DNA of 64,000 nt from Fulvia fulva (GCF_020509005.1 NC_063022.1:682001-746000), one strand, 5' to 3'; positions 52,668 to 64,000 are shown, numbered from the stretch's first letter. The notes: generated by a model from the letters alone, not told the origin. Numbers and translations are program-made.

Positions 52668-55600
52668 CCTCGACACGCTTAGCATCATCCAGTATAACGT
52701 CAACCATAGCAAGGATATAGTCCAGAACCATTTCCTACACGAGGCGGACCCGCGCGTCCACCACGTCCTTGCAATCCAGGAGCCATGGATTAACCCGCAC
52801 CATAAGAGACCAACGACCTGCAAGTCACCAGGCTACACGACATGCCTACGAGGCGACGGCAGACCCCGCACGTGCTTCTATGTCAGCAAGGACATACTGG
52901 AATCCGACTGGGAGGTAGTGTACTACGCAGACGAAGAAGGCGGGGGCGATATTACCTCCCTCCACGTGGGTAGTACCTGGATACACAACCTATACATGCA
53001 ACCGCCAGCCTCGAGGTCTAGCCGCGACCTAGGGGTCTGCAGACACCTAGACAGTGCGCTCAAGAGACAAGGGTGCCACATCGTAGTAGGAGACTTCAAC
53101 ATACACCACCCTTCCTGGGAAAGCCTTATGCAGCCGCACCCTATAGCCGACGAAGTACTCGACTTGATGGCGAGCAACGCAATTGCCCTCAATACCCCGA
53201 AGGACCTGGGCACCTGGAAGAGAGGGGGACTCCAAGGCACGATCGACCTCTCCTGGATCTCAGATAGTCACTACCACACGGTAACCTACTGTGGGATCGA
53301 ACATGAACTCGAGGCGTCGTCAGACCACATGCCAGTCAGGACCTCTATTGCGACACAGATACAACGCACACCAGCGAGAACCCCTAAGCCAAACTGGGGA
53401 AAGGCCCACTGGGCCAACATCCAGGCGTACCTCGATGACTCCAAGAGGCTAGTCCAGATCGCGCAGCAGCAATACAACAGTAAAGACGAGATAGACGAAG
53501 CAGTCCAGGGGTTGACAGACGAAATAAGAAAAGCGACCTCACTTCACGTTCCGCTTGCCCAACCAACGACATGGTCCAAACCATACTGGACGCCGGAGTG
53601 CACTGCGGTAGTAAGAGAAGCAAGGAGAGCCCGCCGGGTGTGGACGAGCAGCCATAGCGAGGAGGCCTGGAACGTATACAGGGAGGCATGCCAACAGAAG
53701 AAAGCCATAATACGGAGGGAGAAAGCAGTCGGCTGGAGGGCCACAGTGGAAGAAATCGCCGGCAAGCCAGAGAGGATGTGGAAGCTAGCGAAATGGGCCC
53801 GACAGGACCCTACACAGGGCCCCTCCTTCTCTATCCCAGCGCTACAATCGCCTAGTGGCCCGGTTAGCGACCCCGAGGCCAAGGCGCGTCTACTGGCTAG
53901 CAAGTTCTTCCCACCCCCAGTCGAGGCTGATCTAAGCGACATAAACAGCTCTACTCCCCTAGCCCCTAGCATCGCGGTCCAACAGGAGGTGTCCGAGGGA
54001 GAAGTTACCGCTGTGCTGAGGAAGTTGCCGGCGAAGAAAGCCCCGGGGCCGGATGGGATCCCAAACGAGCTACTAAAGAAGTGTAGAGATCAACTAGCCC
54101 CAGCAGTTGCAGCGATCTTCAACGCCTGCCTACAGACCGGATACCACCCGATAGCTTTTAAACAATCGACGACAGTGGTCCTACGCAAGCCGCAGAAGGA
54201 AGACTATACGCAGGTGAAGTCGTACCGCCCAATTGCGCTCCTTAACACTCTTGGGAAGGCGCTTGAGAAGCTGGTTGCAACGAGACTCTCCGAGGCGGCA
54301 GAGGAACACTCCCTACTCCCGGACACCCAGATGGGTGCGCGCCCACAGCGATCGACGCTATCCGCGATGGAACTTATCACCTCTCAGGTAAAGGCCATCT
54401 GGTATAAGAATAGGGACAAGGTGGCTTCCTTACTTAGCCTAGACATATCGGGAGCCTTCGACTACGTGTCACACCCGCGGCTTCTCTACATCCTAAGGTC
54501 GAAAGGACTCCCTGAGTGGCTTGTCAACTTCGTACGGTCCTACCTCCAAAACCGCAGTACGTCGATCCTGGTCGGCCAGTACAGAAGCCCATTTCAAGCA
54601 GTCCACACTGGAATCCCGCAAGGCTCAACGCTAGCACCTATTCTGTTCCTCTTCTTTATGGCGACGCTGCTCCCAGCCCTAGAATCCCAGAACACCGCTG
54701 CGAGCGGCTTCGTAGACGACACAAACATCCTAGCGTGGTCTTCCTCGACTGAGGAGAACTGTAGGCTACTAGAAGAGAAGCACAAGATCTGCGAGGACTG
54801 GGCTAGGAGGCACGGGGCTCGGTTTGCCCCAGAAAAGTACAATCTGATACACTTTACGCGCCGGCCACGGTTCCACAATATGCAAGCTTCTATCCAGATA
54901 CAGGGGCACACGACTAACCCGGCAAATCAGCTCAGGATCCTCGGACTATGGGTGGACCCGGCGCTACGGTGGAGGAAGCACGTACAGGCAATATTACGGA
55001 AAGCTGAACAGAATATGGCATCATGCCAGAGGCTCACTGCGTCCACATGGGGGGCGGACTTCCGGCAGTCACGACTTCTATATACGGCTATTGTACGGCC
55101 AGTCCTTACCTATGGCAGCCAAGTGTGGTCCTTAGGCGAGAGGGCCTGCCCATCGAAGGGACTCGTCGCGCCGCTAGCGAAGATCCAAAACCAATGCCTA
55201 AGGAAGGTCACCGGGGCATATAAGTCGACACCAACGAGGATGCTTGAGCACGAGACCGCTATACCGCCGATCGACCTATACATCCAGGGACTACGGACCT
55301 CCTACTTAGGCAAGTCGGCACAGTACCCAGTACAGAAGGTCATCGCCAGTGCAGTCGCAAGGGCCCGCGAATCAGTACCAGCGCACAAGGGCATTCGACC
55401 CGGAAACGAGCCGAACTACCGGGCAAGGGACGAACAGCTAGCAACACAATGGGAAGGTGAGAAATCGTTTGTAGAGCAACTATGGAAAGAGAGGTGGAAC
55501 AACCAGGTTGTAGGGCATAGTGGACGCCCTCAGCCAGCGGGACAACCTAAGGAATGGTCAGCTACAAAATCCGCGGTCAAGCACCCCCCGAAGCTCATCC

Positions 55601-55971
55601 ACTACCGCCTTACGAGGGCACAGAGTAGCATAGCAACCCAACTGCGAAGCGAACACATCGGCCTCCAGGGGTACCTATCATGGAGGAAGGTTCCAGGATA
55701 CACGAATACTAGCTGCCCCTGCGGCTATCGCTCCCAGAACGTACGGCACGCACTCCTCGTCTGTCCGAGGTGGTCGCTAGGAAGGGGGGAGTGGATGGCA
55801 AAGGCGAGGAACCGGACGATTGGGGCACTTCTTAACAACGCTGAAGACCTACGGCGCATTACGAACTGGATACTAGAGAAGGGCTGGCTAGAACAGTACC
55901 GCCTAGTAGGAGCAGTGCAGGAAGAGAGGACACGACGCAGCGCGACGAGACCGGCTAGGAGCGGGGGCTAA
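52660..55971 (+). CDS. LINE copy 1 ORF2, endonuclease and reverse transcriptase
   Basis: 1,103 codons from ATG 52660, which overlaps the ORF1 stop. The AP-type endonuclease occupies about residues 1-240 (I-I-Q-Y-N-V-N-H, A-I-Q-E-P-W, V-V-G-D-F-N-I-H-H-P-S-W, A-S-S-D-H-M-P-V). RT spans about 450-750: K-A-P-G-P-D-G-I-P-N, K-S-Y-R-P-I-A-L-L-N, L-D-I-S-G-A-F-D-Y-V, G-I-P-Q-G-S-T-L and the catalytic F684-V-D-D687. A C-terminal C-P-C-G-Y-R-S-Q-N-V-R-H-A-L-L-V-C knuckle follows at about 1,020-1,040. No RNase H domain was recognised. All key residues are present, so target-primed reverse transcription is possible in principle. Confidence 0.9.
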   Translation: MTSLDTLSIIQYNVNHSKDIVQNHFLHEADPRVHHVLAIQEPWINPHHKRPTTCKSPGYTTCLRGDGRPRTCFYVSKDILESDWEVVYYADEEGGGDITSLHVGSTWIHNLYMQPPASRSSRDLGVCRHLDSALKRQGCHIVVGDFNIHHPSWESLMQPHPIADEVLDLMASNAIALNTPKDLGTWKRGGLQGTIDLSWISDSHYHTVTYCGIEHELEASSDHMPVRTSIATQIQRTPARTPKPNWGKAHWANIQAYLDDSKRLVQIAQQQYNSKDEIDEAVQGLTDEIRKATSLHVPLAQPTTWSKPYWTPECTAVVREARRARRVWTSSHSEEAWNVYREACQQKKAIIRREKAVGWRATVEEIAGKPERMWKLAKWARQDPTQGPSFSIPALQSPSGPVSDPEAKARLLASKFFPPPVEADLSDINSSTPLAPSIAVQQEVSEGEVTAVLRKLPAKKAPGPDGIPNELLKKCRDQLAPAVAAIFNACLQTGYHPIAFKQSTTVVLRKPQKEDYTQVKSYRPIALLNTLGKALEKLVATRLSEAAEEHSLLPDTQMGARPQRSTLSAMELITSQVKAIWYKNRDKVASLLSLDISGAFDYVSHPRLLYILRSKGLPEWLVNFVRSYLQNRSTSILVGQYRSPFQAVHTGIPQGSTLAPILFLFFMATLLPALESQNTAASGFVDDTNILAWSSSTEENCRLLEEKHKICEDWARRHGARFAPEKYNLIHFTRRPRFHNMQASIQIQGHTTNPANQLRILGLWVDPALRWRKHVQAILRKAEQNMASCQRLTASTWGADFRQSRLLYTAIVRPVLTYGSQVWSLGERACPSKGLVAPLAKIQNQCLRKVTGAYKSTPTRMLEHETAIPPIDLYIQGLRTSYLGKSAQYPVQKVIASAVARARESVPAHKGIRPGNEPNYRARDEQLATQWEGEKSFVEQLWKERWNNQVVGHSGRPQPAGQPKEWSATKSAVKHPPKLIHYRLTRAQSSIATQLRSEHIGLQGYLSWRKVPGYTNTSCPCGYRSQNVRHALLVCPRWSLGRGEWMAKARNRTIGALLNNAEDLRRITNWILEKGWLEQYRLVGAVQEERTRRSATRPARSGG

Positions 55972-56144
55972 CGGGGTAGTGACATGGACTACGTACGTTC
56001 AGAGGGAAAGCTAATCTAGACAAGGAGTAGTCGGGGGCGGGAAGGGTTTTCACCTATTCGGGTTTCCCTTTGTACATAACAATAGATATATACCTGCATA
56101 GGCCGGATAGGGTCCTAGAACAGGGGAATGACAAATCTATCTAT
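55972..56144 (+). other. LINE copy 1 3' region and (ATCT)n tail
   Basis: About 170 bp of untranslated sequence, also present in copy 3, ending in a short ATCT repeat instead of poly-A. Confidence 0.75.
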
Positions 56145-56161
56145 CTATATATATAAGGTAG
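56145..56161. repeat. Target duplication of LINE copy 1, right
   Basis: Exact copy of 50348-50364. Confidence 0.85.
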
Positions 56162-57151
56162 AGAAGATCTTAGATATATATACCCGTAAGCGAGTAGGTA
56201 AAGTAAAGAAGGGGTAGAAGCGTAAAGTAGACACTTAGTATAAGGTGAAATGGCTTAGATACTAGAATAAGGAGGATAGTAAGACCTAGTGACCGGCTAA
56301 GAACATATTTAAACACGCGGCCGCCGCTATTATAGACTTTTACTATAACCGGCCGGAGTTATCTACGCCTATAGGCTTCGTAGCTCTATCTAATTAGGTC
56401 CTCCTAAGTAATAAGGTGCTCGGGCTTAACACGATTAGAGTTAATAGTAATACCGTTACGAATACGTTATCTCGAGCTATACCTCTAATAGAATCTACTT
56501 AGTATATATTTACTACGTACCGCTATACTAGCTAGGTTACGGGAAAGTCTACTATCCTAACTAAGGACTCCGGTATTACCTACTACCCTTAGCTGTACGA
56601 TAGTACCGGTAGTTATACCGATACTCGAGTAAAACCTATAGAGCCTATAATAATACCTAACCTTAGCTATAAGGATTATACGCGAGTACTAGCCGAGGAT
56701 AGACTTAGGTCTAGGGTAAGCTAGCTAACTAGGTAGTATATTTCTCGAAGGGAGCCGGTTATAGATAGGCTAGTTATAGATAGATAGGATATAGATGTAT
56801 TACTAGATAATAATAAGGTATTAGAGGATAATTAGACTTTCGTACGGTTCTAGAGTAGTACGGGCAAGTGGCCGTATAAGATAGATAACGCTTAGAGGAC
56901 TAAGACGCGTTTTGAGAGGGGGGGCACTATTACGGGTAGCCCGCGACCCCTTACTATAGCTACGTCGGCTCGGGTGAACCGCGGACCTTCCGTATCGGGT
57001 TAGCGCGGCTTAGCTTTACTTTATAACTTCGCCGTGCCTCGCGCTCCTCTTTCGTAGCTTTGTAGAACAATAACTCTCTTATTCGGACCCTATAGTACGC
57101 GCGCCCTTATACTTATATACGCGAGGTTAGCTACCTAGAATATATATAAGC
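56145..57151 (+). mobile_element. Gypsy chromovirus relic, chromodomain and 3' LTR
   Basis: From 56145 to about 56,340 the frame reads, with one or two TAG stops, a chromodomain (TRKRVGKVKKGQKRK region, Y-K-V-K-W-L-R-Y, then a W-x-P-A-K-N-type end), which makes the element a chromovirus. A low-complexity tail follows. GAGAGGGGGGG at about 56,915-56,924 looks like the polypurine tract, and TATTACGGG at 56928 may be the RIP-changed TG start of the 3' LTR. The solo Copia LTR interrupts it. Confidence 0.72.
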
Positions 57152-57387
57152 TGTTGAAACAGGTACGGGTGGATGGCAGCGGAGTGGAGTAAGAGATCAA
57201 TCTTCAACTGACTAATAGCACGAGCATGCAGCAATATATCAGGAACCAATATGTTGATTGTGTTAGATGTCTATCTAAGCTAAAGGGGAGAGAAGGTATC
57301 TCCCTACAAGCTGAGTCATTGTGGATGCCTCAGGCTGCCAGATCACTTCCTGATTGTTGACTCCCTTTGAGATGCTACATCTTAACA
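57152..57387 (-). repeat. Copia B solo LTR with target duplication
   Basis: 236 bp, flanked on both sides by TAAGC (57147-57151 and 57388-57392). It lacks any internal sequence, so it arose by LTR-LTR recombination after insertion. It carries little RIP although its surroundings are saturated. Confidence 0.9.
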
Positions 57388-57392
57388 TAAGC

Positions 57393-57782
57393 GATAATTT
57401 GCTATAAAGATAGCCGATTCGCCTAGGACCTATATTAGCGGTATGTCGTATTTAATACTATATAGCGTAAGTAGATATTAGCTAAGTCGAAGTACTTTCT
57501 TAAGCGTAACCCTAACTACTAGAACTTTTTAGTAGATAAGCTATAGTACGTATTCTAGGCTAATAAAAATCCCGCCGCTAAAGTACTACTCTCCTCTATT
57601 ATTCGCTTCTACTTTAGTAACTAATATAATAGGTACTTCCTCTACCGTAGCGCCGGGTCCACCTATAGTCCGAGGATCCTAAGCTGATCTACCGGAACCT
57701 ATCTAAGCAATACCACCTTTACTATATTACGAGGATTTTCCTATACGGAACCTATCTTCGAGGCTATATCCTACTATTAGGG
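57393..57782. other. RIP-mutated DNA of unknown origin
   Basis: TA-rich with stops in all frames. It may be the rest of the chromovirus LTR followed by another element's coding region; no motif was clear enough to decide. Confidence 0.4.
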
Positions 57783-60700
57783 TAGATAGCTTGAAGTTTT
57801 CTTCACCCTATTTCTTTAGCTCTAAACGCCGCGGAGGTGCCTAGCTACATTAGGTAGCTCCTAGGTAATAGTAGCCTAGGCTACGGTACGGACGGCGCCT
57901 ACGGCTCTATAGGCGAAGCTCCTCTAAGACAACTAGTAGTAACTTATAGAGGACGTAAAAAGTATAGAGACTAACGATTAGCTCCTATACCGGTCTCTAT
58001 AGGTAATGATCACTTAGCTACGTACGGCGCTTATACTGTCGTATTACCGAGGGCAACAAGAAATAAGGACGACGTCCTAGGCGATTAGTAAGGCCACCCG
58101 GAATCAACACCCCTATAGCTAGGTATCGGTCGCGGCATCGATACTAGGCCCCCGCCTAACGTACGATATAGTTACGATCCGTATTATAGTAAAGGAAGAC
58201 TAGGCCGAAGTTACGAAGCTATCGAACAAGGAGCTCGCCTAACGAATTAACTAACTAGGGGTGGTCGTAGTGAACTAACAGTCTAACGGTACTCTATAGA
58301 TCTATACTAGCTCTACTACTACTAGGAGGCACCTAGAGGCACAGCTATAGTAGGCAAATAAGGTTGCGGCATTAGCGAAGGTCTTAACGAAACAATTTAC
58401 GATCCTAGTCTACGATATGCCTAAGGAGTTTGACCTAACTAACTAGGGTCACCTACGCGCTCTCTAAGAGGACAACCCGGTCACTCTTAACTCTCTAATC
58501 CAGAAGGCGACTTGGCTCTATAGGAAATGGCTAGAAGGCAAGAAGGCCTCGGCGCTAATAGTATAGCTATAAGACGCGAAAGCGGCGGATCTAGCGATAG
58601 AACAAGGCCTAGTCTAGCAATATAGCCTCAAGATAGTAGAAAAGCACTCCTTATCCTTTCGTGTCCTCTAATGCTTTAAATGCTAATAGTATAGACACCA
58701 AACCTACACGTATATAAACAAGCAGGCCTACTCGAACTGTATAGGAGACTATATGTCTAGGGACTATATATCGACTACGAGACGGTACGCGAACTGTCCG
58801 GGGCACTACCTATCGTATAGTACGGAATGCCTATAGCGGAAACTAGCGAAAAACAAGGCAATCACAAATAGAACCGTCGCCCTAAGATTCTACGGCGACC
58901 GTAAGGCTAGCCTATACCGGAACTAACTAGCGGCGGTCGGGTATAAGCGCCCTAGGGCCGAGAACGATATAAAGGATACGTAACCTAGGGGGTACGGGAG
59001 GCCACGTGCCCTACTAGCCACGGCGAGAGAATCTAACTAGGCCCGGCTCCCCTTTAGTATATAGCCGATAGGCGTAGACTAGGACGTATAAGGCAGTAGG
59101 ATATAGGACGCTATAGAGGAAATGATTGTCGATACCGATAACTAGCCTCGACACGCTTAGTATTATCTAGTATAACGTTAACTATAGCAAGGATATAGTC
59201 TAGAACCATTTCCTATACGAGGCGGACCCGCGCGTCCACTACGTCCTTATAATCTAGGAGCTATAGATTAACCCGTACTATAAGAGACTAACGACCTATA
59301 AGTCACTAGGCTATACGATATACCTACGAGGCGACGGTAGACCCCGTACGTGCTTCTATATCAGTAAGGACATACTAGAATCCGACTAGGAGGTAGTGTA
59401 CTACGTAGACGAAGAAGGCGGGGGCGATATTACCTCCCTCTACGTAGGTAGCACCTAGATATACAACCTATATATACAACCGCTAGCCTCGAGGTCTAGC
59501 CGCGACCTAGGGGTCTATAGACACCTAGACAGTGCGCTTAAGAGACAAGGGTGCTACATCGTAGTAGGAGACTTTAACCTATACTACCCTTCCTAGGAAA
59601 GCCTTATATAGCCGTACCCTATAGCCGACGAAGCACTCGACTTAATAGTAAGCAACGTAATTGCCCTTAATACCCCGAAGGACCTAGGTACCTAGAAGAG
59701 AGGGGGACTCTAAGGCACGATCGACCTCTCCTAGATCTTAGATAGCTACTACTATATAGTAACCTACTATAGGATCAAATATATACTCGAGGCGTCATTA
59801 GACCACATGCTAGTTAGGACCTCTATTACGATATAGATATAACGTACACTAGCGAGAACCCCTAAGCTAAACTAGGGAAAGGCCTACTAGGCTAACATCT
59901 AGGCGTACCTCGATGACTCCGAGAGGCTAGTCTAGATCGCGTAGTAGCAATATATTAGTAAAGACGAGATAGACGAGGCAGTCTAAGGGTTAATAGACGA
60001 GATAAGAAAAGCGACCTCACTTTACGTTCCGCTTACCTAACTAACGACATAGTCTAAACTATACTAGACGCCGAAGTGCACTACGGTAGTAAGAGAAGTA
60101 AGGAGAGCCCGCCGGGTATAGACGAGCAGCTATAGCGAGGAGGCCTAGAACGTATATAGGGAGGTATACTAACAGAAGAAAGCTATAATACGAAGGGAGA
60201 AAGTAGTCGGCTAGAGGGCTATAGTGAAAGAAATCGCCGGTAAGCTAGAGAGGATGTAGAAGCTAGTAAAATAGGCCCGATAGGACCCTATATAGGGCCC
60301 CTCCTTCTCTATCCTAGCGCTACAATCGCCTAGTAGCCCGGTTAGCGACCCCGAGGCCAAGGCGCGTCTACTAGCTAGCAAGTTCTTCCCGCCCCTAGTC
60401 GAGGCTAATCTAAGCGACATAAACAGCTCTACTCCCCTAGCCCCTAGCATCGCGGTCTAATAGGAGGTGTCCGAGGGAGAAGTTGCCGCTGTACTAAGGA
60501 AGTTACCGGCGAAGAAAGCCCCGGGGCCGGATAGGATCCTAAACGAGCTACTAAAGAAGTGTAGAGATTAACTAGCCCTAGTAGTTATAGCGATCTTTAA
60601 CGCCTGCCTACAGACCGGGTACCACCCGATAGCTTTTAAATAATCGACGACAGTGGTCCTACGTAAGCCGTAGAAGGAAGACTATACGTAGGTGAAGTCG

Positions 60701-62626
60701 TACCGCCCAATTACGCTCCTTAATACTCTTAGGAAGGCGCTTAAGAAGCTAGTTATAACGAGACTCTCCGAGGCGGTAGAGGAACACTCCCTACTCCCGG
60801 ACACCTAGATAGGTACGCGCCTATAGCGATCGACGCTATCCGCGATAGAACTTATCACCTCTTAGGTAAAGGCTATCTAGTATAAGAATAGGGACAAGGT
60901 AGCTTCCTTACTTAGCCTAGACATATCGGGAGCCTTCGACTACGTGTTATACCCGCGGCTACTCTATATCCTAAGGTCGAAAGGACTCTCTAAGTGGCTT
61001 ATTAACTTCGTACGGTCCTACCTCTAAAGCCGTAGTACGTCGATCCTAGTCGGCTAGTACAGAAGCCTATTTTAAGTAGTCTATACTAGAATCCCGTAAG
61101 GCTTAACGCTAGTACCTATTCTATTCCTCTTCTTTATAGCGACGCTACTCCTAGCCCTAGAATCCTAGAACACCGCTACGAGCGGCTTCGTAGACGACAT
61201 AAACATCCTAGCGTAGTCTTCCTCGACTAAGGAGAACTATAGGCTACTAGAAGAGAAGCACAAGATCTACGAGGACTAGGCTAGGAGGCACGGGGCTCGG
61301 TTTGCCCTAGAAAAGTACAATCTGATACACTTTACGCGCCGGCTACGGTTCTATAATATACAAGCTTCTATCTAGATATAGGGGTATACGACTAACCCGG
61401 CAAATTAGCTTAGGATCCTCGGACTATAGGTAGACCCGGCGCTACGGTAGAGGAAGCACGTATAGGCAATATTACGGAAAGCTAAATAGAATATAGCATT
61501 ATACTAGAGGCTCACTACGTCTATATAGGGGGCGGACTTCCGGTAGTCACGACTTCTATATATAGCTATTATACGGCCAGTCCTTACCTATAGTAGCTAA
61601 GTATAGTCCTTAGGCGAGAGGGCCTGCCTATCGAAGGGACTCGTCGCGCCGCTAGCGAAGATCTAAAACTAATGCCTAAGGAAGGTCACCGGGGTATATA
61701 AGTCGATACTAACGAGGATACTTAAGTACGAGACCGCTATACCGCCGATCGACCTATACATCTAGGGACTATAGACCTCCTACTTAGGCAAGTCGGTACA
61801 GTACCTAGTATAGAAGGTTATCGCTAGTATAGTCGTAAGGGCCCGCGAATTAGTACTAGCGTATAGGGGCATTCGACCCGGAAACGAGCCGAACTACCGG
61901 GCAAGGGACGAACAGCTAGTAATATAATAGGAAGGTAAGAAATCGTTTATAGAGCAACTATAGAAAGAGAGGTAGAACAACTAGGTTGTAGGGCATAGTA
62001 GACGCCCTTAGCTAGCGGGACAACCTAAGGAATAGTTAGCTACAAAATCCGCGGTCAAGCACCCCCCGAAGCTTATCTACTACCGCCTTATAAGGGCATA
62101 GAGTAGTATAGCAACCTAACTACGAAGCGAACATATCGGCCTCTAGGGGTACCTATTATAGAGGAAGGTTCTAGGATACACGAATACTAGCTGCCCCTGC
62201 GGCTATCGCTCCTAGAACGTACGGTACGCACTCCTCGTCTGTCCGAGGTGGTCGCTAGGAAGGGGGGAGTAGATAGCAAAGGCGAGGAACCGGACGATTA
62301 GGGCACTTCTTAACAACGCTAAAGACCTACGGCGCATTACGAACTGGATACTAGAGAAGGGCTGGCTAGAACAGTACCGCCTAGTAGGAGCAGTGTAGGA
62401 AGAGAGGACACGACGTAGCGCGACGAGACCGGCTAGGAGCGGGGGCTAACGGGGTAGTGACATAGACTACGTACGTTCAGAGGGAAAGCTAATCTAGATA
62501 AGGAGTAGTCGGGGGCGGGAAGGGTTTTCACCTATTCGGGTTTCCCTTTGTACATAACAATAGATATATACCTACATAGGCCGGATAGGGTCCTAGAACA
62601 GGGGAATAACAAATCTATCTATCTAT
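57783..62626 (+). mobile_element. LINE copy 3, full-length, heavily RIP-mutated
   Basis: Follows the intact LINE from ORF1 to the (ATCT)n tail, with a 5' leader like that of copy 2. Practically every Gln and Trp codon of the intact copy appears as TAG or TAA. The endonuclease and RT regions align without large gaps. Differences from the intact copy are C-to-T in CpA and G-to-A in TpG. No clear target duplication was found. Confidence 0.88.
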
Positions 62627-64000
62627 TAAGAATAGGGATTAGCAATCGGTATTAGCTTACTTTAACAGCCTACTAAGCTTTATTAACTTCATTAGTCGTA
62701 GGTTCGTATACTTCTATAGCGATAACGAGCCCGCTATTAGGAAGGTGTTTTGCTTAGTTATTAATAACAACAAGATTAAATAGCACGTAACCGCGGAATA
62801 CGCGCCTACGTAGGACCTAGTAGAAAGAGCTAGAGCTCTTATTATGACTATAAGTAGAACTATTCGTATCTATGTACGATTACCGGAAAAGCTTTAGCTA
62901 GAATATACTATAGTAGCAGTATATATCCTCTAGCGATCCCCTATCTAGTTAAAGGGCTAGAAGACCCTATTCGAATTAGTAATAGGACGAATTCCGAACG
63001 TAGGTTATATAGTAGTGTATAGCTCCCTTGTATACGTGTTTATCTATAGACTAGATTAGCCTAGTAAGAGCGAGAAACTCTAAGAGAGAGCGCTTATAGG
63101 CTACCTTATAGGATACGACTCTACTAATATCTACCGCGTATAGGACCTATTAAAAGATAGGGTTATACGAGTCAAGGACGTCCTCTTTAATAAGACTACG
63201 TTCTATAACCTATTACGCCTAATAGTAGGGTATACGACCCCTATCGAGAACATCGTAATAGCGGAACCGGCTAAAGAGCCTAAATAATACTACGACCTAT
63301 ATATCGCTTATCACGAGTAAGATATAGTATAGGCCGAGGGGGTAGAAGAATAGGCTTAGTAGCCGCATACCTAACAACCTCGAGACGCCTACTAAAAGCT
63401 CCTTAGGTAAGAATTATACTAGCCGTAACACGGCGAGTCAGTAATATATAACTAAAAGGACCGGCAAATCGAGCACGTAACAGATCACGTGACTTAAGAC
63501 AATATATAGTAGCTAGTACATAACACTACTAACTACTACGACACCCTATAGTAGTAGATAATAGATGCCCTTACCGTAGAAGACCGTAAGGAGATTATAG
63601 ATAACACGGACCCTAATCGCGAGCTATATCTATTCACATTTATACTACTAGAAGACGTGTTAATATATAACGCGTCTAATATACTACTCTTCCCCCTAGA
63701 GCTAGAGCTCTATACACTAGAGAAGTCTAACTATACAGTTATAGAGAATAGAAAGCGCCTACGAACGGCCTACTTCTACTATATACTATACTAGATTATA
63801 GTCGCTAATATAATTATCGGCTAGATGTCCGGTATATAACCTAGAATACGCGCCTATCGCTATAAGAGCGATCGAAGCCCTATACAAAGAGGCAATAGCC
63901 CTCTAAGGCGTATTAATACTACTACCTCTATATACCGTAATAACCTTGCGCCTAAACCTTCTAACTACCGAGCCGCTATAAAACACCGCTTCTCCTAATA
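62627..64000 (+). mobile_element. RIP-mutated Copia relic, integrase to linker
   Basis: Readable through stops as the integrase C-terminal part (R-L-P-E-K-L, then A-V-Y-I-L and V-I-G-R-I-P-N) and the region after it (L-I-G-Y-D-S-T-N-I-Y-R-V and V-R-V-K-D-V-L-F-N-type), which is the order in Copia pol. It runs off the window end. It is separate from Copia A and B. Confidence 0.68.

Larger units (their letters stand above)
50365..56144 (+). mobile_element. LINE copy 1, intact ORFs, not RIP-mutated
   Basis: A 5.78-kb non-LTR retrotransposon inserted between integrase and chromodomain of the decayed Gypsy element. A 1.1-kb GC-rich 5' region, ORF1, ORF2 and a 3' region ending in (ATCT)n are present, and both ORFs are open. 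It lacks the TA excess of its surroundings and of copies 2 and 3. The ORF layout and knuckles fit the Tad/I-like fungal LINEs. Confidence 0.92.

Noticed and set aside
31720..64000. CRISPR-like or satellite arrays in the repeat island
   Set aside because: Repeats found are LTRs, target duplications, LINE copies and short promoter-like motifs; no regular repeat-spacer structure exists, and the organism is a eukaryote.

Overview
The window looks like a chromosome segment of a filamentous ascomycete (Pezizomycotina, most likely a dothideomycete; the species cannot be told). The reasons are spliceosomal introns of about 50-65 nt with GT..AG ends, an RNAi-type RNA-dependent RNA polymerase, F-box-like LPAE proteins, a CalB-type lipase, and a transposon block with C-to-T decay in CpA context, the hallmark of repeat-induced point mutation (RIP).

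Positions 1-31.3 kb are gene-bearing, unique sequence. In order: a secreted CalB-like lipase (-), an unknown protein with a T-run frameshift (-), a RINT-1/TIP20 tethering subunit (-) divergent from an RNA-dependent RNA polymerase (+), two F-box-like unknowns (-), a broken PEBP-like secreted gene (+), an acyltransferase-3 membrane protein (-), a small Cys-rich ORF (-), a flavin monooxygenase pseudogene (+), a tandem array of four RING-finger membrane proteins (+), unknowns, a predicted 48-aa secreted Cys-rich peptide (-), a WW-domain protein (+) and a truncated class II aldolase-like gene (+).

From about 31.7 kb to the end the window is a nested retrotransposon island. The old substrate is RIP-mutated: an LTR element at 32.1 kb, a chromodomain Gypsy split into pieces at 43.5, 48.6-50.4 and 56.1-57.2 kb, two decayed LINE copies (37.5-39.7 and 57.8-62.6 kb) and a Copia relic at the end. 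Younger, little-mutated elements sit inside it: a Copia element with identical-looking LTRs and a 5-bp target duplication (32.68-37.41 kb), a Gypsy 5' LTR plus gag that folds back as a 1,005-bp inverted repeat (39.7-42.18 kb), a second Copia family (3' fragment at 42.2-43.5 kb, relic at 31.7 kb, solo LTR at 57.15 kb), a partly decayed LINE (43.74-48.63 kb, minus) and a LINE with both ORFs open and no visible RIP (50.37-56.14 kb).

Target duplications give an order of events: the old elements and their RIP came first, then LINE, Copia and solo-LTR insertions into them. The most unusual structures are the gag palindrome, whose outer edges fall near the predicted transcription start; the four-member RING array; and 22-23-nt periodic motifs in the 5' region of the intact LINE. 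All functions rest on sequence motifs and family knowledge; no database search was run.
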